Shown here piece after piece: positions 9,245 to 16,076 of a stretch of DNA of 64,000 nucleotides. A model generated the notes under the pieces. That model did no database searches. It was given only the letters and a program-made list of their open reading frames with translations, and had not been told where the DNA came from. The DNA is from Paenibacillus oryzae. GTDB taxonomy: Bacteria; Bacillota; Bacilli; Paenibacillales; Paenibacillaceae. How positions within the stretch are numbered: the stretch's first letter is position 1; the number at the start of each line of letters is the position of its first letter. The stretch covers positions 1 through 64,000 of the forward strand of contig NZ_LYPA01000032.1 in the NCBI RefSeq assembly GCF_001675045.1, read 5' to 3'. Position numbers and translations under genes: made by a program.

Positions 9245-9799
9245 ATGAACAAAAGGAAAAAGGCAAATGTTCCGGCCAAAAAACGGCATATGACGCCGGT
9301 GCATTCGCCAGAGGAAGCAGCCAAACCATCGAAGTCCTGGCTGCTCATTATATTGCAGCTGTTTCTGGGGGCGGGAGCGATAGTTGGAGGCGGGGGCTTA
9401 ATCCTTGATCCGCAAGGCGGCCTGTTAAGCATGCCATTATCCTTGCTCCAGCATTCCCCCTTCAGCGATTATCTGATTCCGGGGATCATCCTGCTGCTGG
9501 TGCTGGGCGTTGGGCCGATTCTGATCGCCAGCTCTCTGATTACCCGCTGGAAGTGGAGGCTTGGGGAACATCTCAACGTATTCAAGGACCGTCACTGGTC
9601 CTGGACCTTTACGCTGTACACGGGCTTTGCTCTGATTATCTGGATTTCGGCGCAAGCCTACTTTTTTCAAGCCGTATACGCCATACATGCCATCTACATG
9701 CTGCTGGGCCTTGTGATTCAAATTGCCGCCCTATTGCCGGGCGTTCAGCGCATCTACGCTCTCCAGCAATTCAAAACGATTTCGATTAAAGCGGATTAA
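9245..9799 (+). CDS. Small polytopic membrane protein, unknown function
   Basis: I do not recognise a family. The 184-residue protein has a basic N-terminus (MNKRKKANVPAKKR), then about four hydrophobic segments: near residues 32-52, 78-98, 118-140 and 145-168. GGGGG sits before the ATG at 9245, and a sigma-A promoter lies upstream. Its last 69 bases overlap, tail to tail, with the 3' end of the Crp/Fnr gene on the other strand. Confidence 0.7.
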   Translation: MNKRKKANVPAKKRHMTPVHSPEEAAKPSKSWLLIILQLFLGAGAIVGGGGLILDPQGGLLSMPLSLLQHSPFSDYLIPGIILLLVLGVGPILIASSLITRWKWRLGEHLNVFKDRHWSWTFTLYTGFALIIWISAQAYFFQAVYAIHAIYMLLGLVIQIAALLPGVQRIYALQQFKTISIKAD

Positions 9800-10432
9800 T
9801 CCATCATCCGCGATTCTGCACAGCTCGCGCGACAACGCGCTGCGATCCGCCAGCAAATAATCGGCGAAGTCGGCCCGGCTGAACGGAATGGAAAACGACC
9901 TGGACCCGTTGCGCTTCGCCTCCAGCTCCAAATAATGCAGAATCCGCTGGCGAAGCGATTTTTGCGCGACCAGATCAAGCTTTCGGTACAACACGCGGTT
10001 ATTGGAAACAATCAGCGTCAGCAGGTTTTCAATCACCTTGGAGCGCAGCGCGCAGATTTCGCCCATCGGCCGAACGATTTTGTCCATTTGAATAAACAAA
10101 ATTTCGCTGTCCTCGGCAGCATGGGCGCTGTACGATACCCCATCGCCACCTTGATCCCGCCCGGCTTGAAGCGCGGTTTCCCCCACTATATCGCCAGCCG
10201 ACATTTCCGAAAAAATGGCCTGTCCGCCATCCTCATCGCTTTTGCATAAATAAACCGTGCCAGACAAAACAATACCAACCGCCCGAAGCGGATCGCCTTC
10301 ATGAAAAATAATGCTTTTTTTTCGGTAACGCTGAACCGTTCCCTCCAGGCATAACAAGGCATTGGAAATCTCATCCTGGCTAAAGCCATGAAACAGCGCG
10401 GTTTGTTGAAACAATCCCATCCAATTTTCCAT
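9731..10432 (-). CDS. Crp/Fnr-family transcriptional regulator
   Basis: A 233-residue regulator with an N-terminal cyclic-nucleotide-binding fold (YRKKSIIFHEGDPLRAVGIVLSGTVYL...GDIVGETAL) and a C-terminal winged helix (FSRADFADYLLADRSALSRELCRIADDGLI). No cluster of Cys is present, so it is not an oxygen-sensing FNR of the Fe-S type. The effector is unknown. GAAGGGG precedes the ATG. It is divergent from the cupin pair at 10533, with only 100 bases between them, so it probably controls those genes. Its 3' end overlaps the convergent membrane-protein gene by 69 bases. Confidence 0.85.
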   Translation of the reverse strand: MENWMGLFQQTALFHGFSQDEISNALLCLEGTVQRYRKKSIIFHEGDPLRAVGIVLSGTVYLCKSDEDGGQAIFSEMSAGDIVGETALQAGRDQGGDGVSYSAHAAEDSEILFIQMDKIVRPMGEICALRSKVIENLLTLIVSNNRVLYRKLDLVAQKSLRQRILHYLELEAKRNGSRSFSIPFSRADFADYLLADRSALSRELCRIADDGLIRFNRNRFELLESVDALNARQ

Positions 10433-10500
10433 TCAAATCCCCTTCTTTCGTTGCAAAGGCAACGGAATTTGCAGCGGGCTTCTGATATGATTATAACAGT

Positions 10501-10515
10501 TGAGAATTATTTTCA
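10501..10515. promoter_or_regulatory. Fur-like 7-1-7 operator in the crp/cupin intergenic region
   Basis: TGAGAATTATTTTCA matches the Bacillus-type Fur box TGATAATnATTATCA at 13 of 15 positions, and flanking T/A extends the symmetry to 17 bases. It lies immediately upstream of the ribosome site of the cupin gene. A PerR, Zur or Crp/Fnr-family site is a possible alternative. Confidence 0.45.
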
Positions 10516-10532
10516 ACAAGGAGGGAACCGCA

Positions 10533-10850
10533 ATGAAATTCAGCGAGCTAATTAAACATCAGCCGGGGCAGATCAGCAGCAGGCTGCTTTGGGAGGGCGG
10601 CTTGTCCGACGGCTTTATTTTTGCAATGGATAAAGGAGAAACAATAAGCCCGGAACGCGCCGAGGCCACACGCTGGTTCTACGTGCTGGAGGGGACGCTC
10701 CGCATTATCGGCTCAACATCTGCCGTTACGCTGGGCAAGGGCGAGGCCTGGATTATCCCGGCCTATCAGGAGCACGAGCTTCAAGGCGTCGAAAACTGTA
10801 AATACGCACAGATCAGCCTAATATCCGCCACGGCTATGATAACTATTTAA
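10533..10850 (+). CDS. Cupin-domain protein
   Basis: A 105-residue single-domain cupin: RWFYVLEGTLRI (motif 1 region) and LGKGEAWIIPAYQEHEL (motif 2). Small cupins bind a metal or a ligand; this one has few classic His ligands, so enzymatic activity is doubtful. The start at 10533 has AAGGAGGG 7 bases upstream, better than an ATG at 10500. It is the first gene of a short unit with a second cupin and a broken methyltransferase, divergent from the Crp/Fnr gene. Confidence 0.8.
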   Translation: MKFSELIKHQPGQISSRLLWEGGLSDGFIFAMDKGETISPERAEATRWFYVLEGTLRIIGSTSAVTLGKGEAWIIPAYQEHELQGVENCKYAQISLISATAMITI

Positions 10851-10864
10851 CGGAGGGATCCATA

Positions 10865-11215
10865 ATGGGACAGGATCTATTTATTCAAAAGCTGCCGCAA
10901 GCAAAAGTTATTGAGCTGAAAGAGCAGATTGCATATGGCGATCAGCAGGTATCCAGCATGACGCTGGTGCAGCTGCCGGAGCTTGGCATTACGCTGTTCG
11001 CCGTTGGCCAAGGCCAGCAAATCCGCAAGCATACAACGCCCGGGGACGCTTTGGTGCAGATACTGGACGGAGCAGCCACGATTACGATCGGCGAAAACCG
11101 CTATCGAGTAGCTGCAGGAGAAAGCATTGTTATGCCGGCTCATATTCCTCATGCGCTGGAAGCCAACGAAGAAGCTTTCAAAATGCTGCTTGTTGTTGTA
11201 AAAGGAAAAAAATAA
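10865..11215 (+). CDS. Cupin-domain protein
   Basis: A 116-residue cupin with GQGQQIRKHTTPGDALVQILDGAATITIGENRYRVAAGESIVMPAHIPHALEA, the usual double-motif barrel with His at HTTPGD and IPHAL. It starts 14 bases after the preceding cupin stop, with CGGAGGG before the ATG, so both are probably co-transcribed. The methyltransferase remnant follows 19 bases later. Function beyond the fold is unknown. Confidence 0.82.
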   Translation: MGQDLFIQKLPQAKVIELKEQIAYGDQQVSSMTLVQLPELGITLFAVGQGQQIRKHTTPGDALVQILDGAATITIGENRYRVAAGESIVMPAHIPHALEANEEAFKMLLVVVKGKK

Positions 11216-11234
11216 AGTAAAGGAGCTGACGATA

Positions 11235-11566
11235 GTGGAGAAACGGGAGGTTGGCCATACCTTTCTGGCAAGGCTGGGCAAAAAACGGCTGCGCCCCGGC
11301 GGCATTGCGGCAACTAGCTGGCTGATGGAGTAAGCCAATCTGAATGCATCAACCAAGGTACTGGAAGTGCCGCCACTCACGGCAAAATGACGCTTATGAG
11401 CCCGCGCGGCATGCTTCGCGACGAAGGATTTTGGGGAACGATCATCATTATTCGCAATGGACTCCAAAAGGAAAACCGGGCGATGTTCAAAAAGATGTTT
11501 TCCTTCTTTAATCATCCCGACGTCAAGCTGGATTACATCGCTGTTTGCAGCAAAAAACCGTCCTAG
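11235..11566 (+). pseudogene. Broken class I SAM-dependent methyltransferase
   Basis: AAAGGAG precedes a GTG at 11235 that opens VEKREVGHTFLARLGKKRLRP..., the N-terminus typical of a methyltransferase gene. A TAA at 11331 interrupts it where the reading continues ANLNASTKVLEV, the start of the SAM-binding motif. The middle of the protein is then missing: sequence resumes in another frame with MSPRGMLRDEGFWG, RNGLQKENRAMFKKMF and a normal stop at 11564. So a large internal deletion, a nonsense change and a frame change are all visible. About 100 of an expected ~270 residues survive. It sits as the third gene after the two cupins. Confidence 0.8.
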
Positions 11567-11667
11567 CCTTGTGAGCATTAGCCCCACTGTTAGACATCAA
11601 CTAGCAGTGGAGCTGGAGTTCATTCATGCTTGGATGGTTTTCCGCTTCGATCAAAATTGAATCGTTG

Positions 11668-11988
11668 TTATCCGTTTATATCATTATCCGCTTTTTCAAA
11701 GCAAAGATTGACGGTTCTGCCGTTTGAACGGGTACGATGCATAACATTTGCCTTAACGGTGTAGACGTCGCCAGGTTTAAGTGACACGGTCCCATCCTCG
11801 AAATCAATAAACAACTCGCCTTCCAGCACCATAAATAGTTCATCGCAATGTTCATGCTTGTGCCAATGAAATTCACCGTCGATTACAGCCGCACGAACAA
11901 CGTGATCATTGACTTCACCAACAACAAAGTTAGTATATTCCTTCACATCTTTTGTTGCTTGAAACACGTTGATTTTTTCTGAGTTCAT
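11668..11988 (-). CDS. Cupin-domain protein with metal-site histidines
   Basis: A 106-residue cupin. Motif 1 is GEFHWHKHEHCDELFMVLEGEL (HXHX3-4E-type metal ligands) and motif 2 is PGDVYTVKANVMHRT, so metal binding is likely, unlike the cupin at 10533. Such proteins include mannose-6-phosphate-isomerase-like and small dioxygenase-like barrels; the reaction is not identifiable. GGGGCA lies upstream of the ATG. It is convergent with the pseudogene. Confidence 0.82.
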   Translation of the reverse strand: MNSEKINVFQATKDVKEYTNFVVGEVNDHVVRAAVIDGEFHWHKHEHCDELFMVLEGELFIDFEDGTVSLKPGDVYTVKANVMHRTRSNGRTVNLCFEKADNDING

Positions 11989-12032
11989 GATTGTAGCTGC
12001 CCCTTTTTTGTTTTACGATAATTAGAACTTGT

Positions 12033-12578
12033 CTATCTTAAAATAAAAGAATCCGAGTTCTTTAAGTAGTCCGCCATTAAGGAATTGGACACGGCCAAGG
12101 CCTCTTCTCTGGTTGCAGCAGGAGCCGAAATCATCAAGCCGTCTTCGCCCGACCAGCTTCCGCCGTTGCCGTCTTCATATTCTTCTATAACTGCAATCGT
12201 CATCTCGCTAAAGTCCCGATTAATGAATAACGTCCCGATCGTTTCATGAAGCATTGTGTCGTTACCTCTGACATACAGCAATTCCCCATTGGTTTGATCA
12301 ATAAGCAGGTCTACTTGCCAGCTGTTTTCCTGGAGTAGAGTATCCTTACCCTCCAGCTGAATTTCGCCTATAAATTTGACCTTGTCTCCCAGCCTCCGAT
12401 AAGCCTTGCCGTTGACATGAACTTGCAGAGACTCGCCATACGCTATGTTTTCTTTGCCAAGCCTGTATTTAAAGCCTTCGGTGTTCAGCGCTACTGTGCG
12501 AGGGAAAAACCAATAAGCGGCGAATGCTATAAAAATAATGATGATGGCTAAAGAGCCTAGCCACAGCTTCTTTTTCAT
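12033..12578 (-). CDS. Membrane-anchored extracytoplasmic protein, unknown
   Basis: I do not recognise it. The 181-residue protein starts with MKKK and one hydrophobic segment (residues 5-24), leaving a ~155-residue hydrophilic domain presumably outside the membrane. That domain is rich in charged beta-like strands (YRLGKENIAYGESLQVHVNGKAY, GELLYVRGNDTMLHETIGTLFINRDF). It follows the gene at 12617 by 38 bases on the same strand and is probably in the same operon. Confidence 0.65.
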   Translation of the reverse strand: MKKKLWLGSLAIIIIFIAFAAYWFFPRTVALNTEGFKYRLGKENIAYGESLQVHVNGKAYRRLGDKVKFIGEIQLEGKDTLLQENSWQVDLLIDQTNGELLYVRGNDTMLHETIGTLFINRDFSEMTIAVIEEYEDGNGGSWSGEDGLMISAPAATREEALAVSNSLMADYLKNSDSFILR

Positions 12579-12616
12579 GCGCTCACTCCACTTCTTTATA
12601 TTAATCTTCCACCAGC

Positions 12617-13273
12617 CTACCCATTTTGCAATACATTCACTTCAAACTGAACACGGTTAAATTCTTTTGAAAAACTGGAGTCACTAGAAGGAGCGATTAC
12701 TTGTTGTATGGTGTAATTTCCTTTGCTCCGTTTCTGAATATCCAGCTGAGCAGAACTCAATTCAGGGAATCCGTCTTCCTCAAACCACTCCGGAGTGATG
12801 GGGGTCAGCTGAATCCTCTCGACCTTTCCATAGTTATAGATCGTAAAGGTGCAAGTTACCAACATCTCGTCTTGCTCGGATCTAAATTGACAATTGCTGT
12901 TTGTGATATCGACCGAAGCAGCATCCACCGCATTGCGTTTGACCAGAAACATCGCCTTTTCCGCTATCGCGCCAAAAATAAGGGCAAATACAATACAGGA
13001 GATTGCCAGGATGCTTCCTATTTTTGGGTAACGTTTACGGTAGACCGAAACAGCTCCAAAAAGTCCAACCAACAGCAGCGGAATGCCAATAATGACAGGA
13101 ATATGAAATCTCGAATTACTGTTGATTTCTATCCAAGGCTGTAGGCCAACAGCTCTAAACAAGCTGTCTCCAAATGATCCGTCCACGTGATGATACCGGG
13201 ACAATAACAGCATGGCGACGATTACGGCGCCAATGTAGAGATACCCTTTGTACCTGTTAATTACTTTTTTCAT
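12617..13273 (-). CDS. Membrane protein, unknown
   Basis: A 218-residue protein with about three hydrophobic segments (residues 11-25, 55-75, 85-108), followed by a ~110-residue presumably external domain containing VTCTFTIYNYGKVERIQLTPITPEWF, resembling an Ig-like strand pattern. No known family is evident. Its ATG overlaps the stop of a 35-codon gene by four bases, so translation is coupled. Confidence 0.65.
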   Translation of the reverse strand: MKKVINRYKGYLYIGAVIVAMLLLSRYHHVDGSFGDSLFRAVGLQPWIEINSNSRFHIPVIIGIPLLLVGLFGAVSVYRKRYPKIGSILAISCIVFALIFGAIAEKAMFLVKRNAVDAASVDITNSNCQFRSEQDEMLVTCTFTIYNYGKVERIQLTPITPEWFEEDGFPELSSAQLDIQKRSKGNYTIQQVIAPSSDSSFSKEFNRVQFEVNVLQNG

Positions 13274-13377
13274 CGTCTGTTTTCCTCTTCCTTATGCCCT
13301 GGCTCTAACTCAAGCTCGCGCTCGATTTCTGCATTTATTTTGCCCATCGCAAGGGGGTCCTTCTCTGCTGCAACCAT
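13270..13377 (-). CDS. Small acidic protein (35 residues)
   Basis: A short ORF too small for most gene finders. It starts at an ATG (13375-13377) with AAGGAAACGG upstream and reads MVAAEKDPLAMGKIN, then IERELELEPGHKEEE and two Arg. Its TGA overlaps the ATG of the membrane protein downstream, and it begins 22 bases after the GNAT stop codon. Spacing and coupling argue that it is translated. The sequence is very charged and probably helical; function unknown. Confidence 0.5.
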   Translation of the reverse strand: MVAAEKDPLAMGKINAEIERELELEPGHKEEENRR

Positions 13378-13399
13378 TCAATCACCGTTTCCTTGCAAA

Positions 13400-14269
13400 T
13401 TATCGTTGCGTCCATGTGCTTCTGATGTAGCCGATTTTCATTCCGGCGCGCTCCATATTGCGGTGGCTCTGGGACAAAAAGGCGCATTGTCCGACAACCA
13501 GCTTGCAGCCTTGCTCCCGGGCAGCCCGCAGTCGTTGCTCCAGCAATAGCCCCTGCAAGCCCAGCTTGCGGAATTCCGGCAGCGTAGCTGCAAAGGTTAA
13601 GGAAGCAACGGCGCCATGGCGATACATGACGCCAACAGCCGCCGGCTGACCATCCACGCTTGCCAGGTAAAACGACCAGCCAGGCCGGTTGTACAGGACA
13701 CTATTGTTTGCAAGCACAGACGGGATGCCATCATCCGGCAAGCCGGTCCCCCTGCAATGTATGGTTGCGTACAGCGGCAGCTGATCCTCCTCCAGCGCAG
13801 AGATTATCACATTGGACTCGAATCCCTTCTCCGTCGATTCCAATATCATATCAGGCTCCATCTCATCCCTTTTTGCGCTGAACCTCTTATCTTCCAATTG
13901 CTCCAAAACCGCAAGATCAATATACATGGAGGTATGAACGGCAGATGAATAGAACCCACGATCCGTAAGCGCTTTAAGCAGCGTTTGATCAACTCCCGAA
14001 GGCACGATCTCCAGCTGAGGCTTACGCTCTCTTTCCCTGTAGAACCTTAGGATATCGTCCAAATAACCGATGTCGCTTCCCTTTAACCCTTTAACGGCAT
14101 TAAATTGTCCCCAGGGCATTGTTTCGCTATACAGGCACAACGTTTGTCCAAACTCCCCGATATCAATTCCCTCCGGGTTGCCCGGACGGGCCTGAATCGC
14201 TTTCATGCGATCCCTCATATAGTTTATCTCTGATAATTCTATAGCATTCACAAGGTCTTCTGAAGGCAA
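13400..14269 (-). CDS. GNAT-family acetyltransferase
   Basis: About 289 residues with a C-terminal GNAT fold: AAVGVMYRHGAVASLTFAATLPEFRKLGLQGLLLEQRLRAAREQGCKLVVGQ contains the acetyl-CoA loop region (here RKLGLQG) and the following helix. The N-terminal half (EGIDIGEFGQTLCLYSETMPWGQFN) looks like a substrate-recognition lobe. I place the start at TTG 14269, with AAGGAGG 11 bases upstream. The longer reading begins at TTG 14320, has no ribosome site and runs through a likely extended -10. Substrate unknown. It leads an operon with three small proteins downstream. Confidence 0.75.
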   Translation of the reverse strand: MPSEDLVNAIELSEINYMRDRMKAIQARPGNPEGIDIGEFGQTLCLYSETMPWGQFNAVKGLKGSDIGYLDDILRFYRERERKPQLEIVPSGVDQTLLKALTDRGFYSSAVHTSMYIDLAVLEQLEDKRFSAKRDEMEPDMILESTEKGFESNVIISALEEDQLPLYATIHCRGTGLPDDGIPSVLANNSVLYNRPGWSFYLASVDGQPAAVGVMYRHGAVASLTFAATLPEFRKLGLQGLLLEQRLRAAREQGCKLVVGQCAFLSQSHRNMERAGMKIGYIRSTWTQR

Positions 14270-14303
14270 AATAACAAACTCCTCCTTACAGTCAATAACT
14301 TCT

Positions 14304-14312
14304 ATTATAGCA
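14304..14312 (-). promoter_or_regulatory. Extended -10 promoter element for GNAT operon
   Basis: TGCTATAAT on the minus strand is a perfect TGn-extended -10. No good -35 is seen. Transcription would start near 14297, just ahead of AAGGAGG at 14281-14287, which supports the TTG start at 14269. Confidence 0.5.
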
Positions 14313-14366
14313 TTTTCCAAAAGTGAGGAATCCTCATTGGAGCCATTATAAGTAGACTAGCCGGCA

Positions 14367-14392
14367 GTCTTGGATTGTTGTCTTGGATTGTT
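14367..14392. repeat. Tandem 13-base repeat GTCTTGGATTGTT x2
   Basis: Two exact adjacent copies, followed by degenerate T/G-rich copies to about 14435. It sits upstream of the GNAT promoter. No function is evident. Confidence 0.7.
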
Positions 14393-14434
14393 GTTTTGAC
14401 TTGGTGTTTTGGTTTGTTGTCTGGGCTAGTAGTC

Positions 14435-14620
14435 TTACGGTCATCCGTGACCGCCAAAGCCTCAAAAAACCGGATTTCGAATTCGTAACGGTCGCGCTCG
14501 TCCTTTAACCTTCAAAAACCCGCGTATTACCGACGAAAATAGCCCGTAACGGCCGCGGATGTCCGTTAGATACTGGCTTTTCACAAAAAAGACATCCTAA
14601 CGGTCACTGGTGACCGCAAG
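14435..14620. repeat. Array of four related palindromes
   Basis: Four palindromic units of the form TAACGG(T/C)C-N6-8-G(T/A)CCG(TTA) are centred near 14446, 14497, 14558 and 14608, i.e. every 50-61 bases. The spacers share a TCAAAAAACC-like segment, so the whole 50-60 base unit is repeated. It resembles intergenic REP/BIME-type repeats. The remainder of the gene-free stretch 14621-14877 shows nothing I recognise. Confidence 0.65.
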
Positions 14621-14877
14621 AGGTCAGAAAGAATGTGGGAAGGAGCGCTGCCCCGTTGTTCACCCTGCTTCAATAGCTCTAATTGCCATATTGCAAGCGG
14701 AGCACCCAGGCCATACATAACGAATTAAATGCCTCAAAACAAACTCAGCAACCGAGCGAACCTTAGAAAGCTCCTTTGGCCTATAGAGCTACCGGGTCCC
14801 CTTATCTAGACATTCAAAAACATAATGCTGAACGGCATGCCTATGAACTTATACGCTCTCATTGTTAATGCGGTAGC

Positions 14878-14921
14878 AAAAAAATGCCCTGCCAACGCGT
14901 ATCCGCGCCGAGACAGGACAT
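14878..14921 (-). terminator. Terminator after aroA-aroC
   Basis: On the minus strand TGTCCTGTC pairs with GGCAGGGCA, with a GC-rich inner part, followed by seven T. It ends the aroA-aroC message about 100 bases after the aroC stop. Confidence 0.75.
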
Positions 14922-15018
14922 TCCTTCAGTATTCTTCACCAGCCAAGCTTGCTGCATTCAGCGCGGGCAGTATTCGTCACCCGCCGGAAATGGCTGTATT
15001 CAGCTCGGCTGGAACAGC

Positions 15019-16074
15019 TTAACCCAGCATAGCCGCTTGCCGTTTGTATTGATCCTCCAGCACCAGACAAGCCATAGCTTCGATAACAGGAACAATCCGG
15101 GGACAAATGCAGGGATCATGCCGGCCGATGGTCGAAATCATCTGCTCCTCGCCGTGAATATTGATCGTTTGCTGCGGTAGCGAGATAGAGGAGGTTGGTT
15201 TAACCGCCACCCGGAACACAATATCCTGGCCCGTGCTAATGCCGCCGACAATGCCGCCTGCATGGTTGGTGCGGAAGCCGCCCCCATCCATCGCATCGTT
15301 ATGCTGGCTTCCTCTCATGGATGCCGCTTCAAAGCCCGCGCCAAATTCAATGCCTTTGACCGCCCCGATGGACAACATCGCTTTAGCCAGCTCTGCATCC
15401 AGCTTGTCGAATACAGGCTCGCCAAGGCCGGCAGCGGCGCCGCGAATCCGGCATTCCACAATGCCGCCGCAGCTATCTCCCTGCCTGCCCAGCTCCTCCA
15501 CGAGCTGGATCATTTGCTCCGCTGCTTCGGGATCGCAGGCGCGGACAGCATTGGCCTCAATAGCCGCTTCGTCAAAGGTCTGACAAGCGATTCCTCCGAT
15601 GGCCGACGTATAAGCCAGCACCTGGACGCCCCGCCGCTCCAGCAGCTTTCTGGCTACCGCGCCTCCGGCTACCCGGCCTGCCGTTTCACGCCCGGATGCC
15701 CTGCCGCTGCCACGGTAATCGCGAATGCCATATTTTTGCGTGTACGAAAAATCAGCATGTCCCGGCCTGAAGGCTTCATGGATATCCTGGTAAGCCTCCG
15801 GCTTCATATCATGATTGTACAGGATAATCATAAGCGGCGTTCCCGTCGTTTTCCCTTGAAAAATACCGGAAACAATTTTCACCTTGTCATATTCCTTGCG
15901 CGGAGTCGTAACGGAGGATTGCCCCGGTTTTCTCCGGTCCATCTGTACCTGAATATAAGCCTCGTCCAGCTCCACCCCGGGTGTTGCGCCGTCAACAATA
16001 ACGCCAACCGCCTCGCCATGAGATTCGCCAAAAGTTGAAATTCGGAATGCTTCGCCAAATGTACTGCCTGCCAT
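15019..16074 (-). CDS. aroC: Chorismate synthase
   Basis: Last step of the shikimate pathway: EPSP to chorismate with reduced FMN. The 351-residue protein has the family signatures GESHGEAVGVIVDG near the N-terminus, RPGHADF...YRGSGRASGRETAGRVAGGAVA in the middle, and the C-terminal SGRHDPC-like segment (here IGRHDPCICPRIVPV). The start is ATG 16074: GGGGAGG lies 9 bases upstream, within the 3' end of aroA, and only two bases separate the aroA stop from this start. Confidence 0.95.
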   Translation of the reverse strand: MAGSTFGEAFRISTFGESHGEAVGVIVDGATPGVELDEAYIQVQMDRRKPGQSSVTTPRKEYDKVKIVSGIFQGKTTGTPLMIILYNHDMKPEAYQDIHEAFRPGHADFSYTQKYGIRDYRGSGRASGRETAGRVAGGAVARKLLERRGVQVLAYTSAIGGIACQTFDEAAIEANAVRACDPEAAEQMIQLVEELGRQGDSCGGIVECRIRGAAAGLGEPVFDKLDAELAKAMLSIGAVKGIEFGAGFEAASMRGSQHNDAMDGGGFRTNHAGGIVGGISTGQDIVFRVAVKPTSSISLPQQTINIHGEEQMISTIGRHDPCICPRIVPVIEAMACLVLEDQYKRQAAMLG

Positions 16075-16076
16075 CC

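Noticed and set aside
9731-10432. Oxygen-sensing FNR with an Fe-S cluster
   Set aside because: The Cys cluster required for the Fe-S centre is absent; only a general Crp/Fnr regulator can be called.
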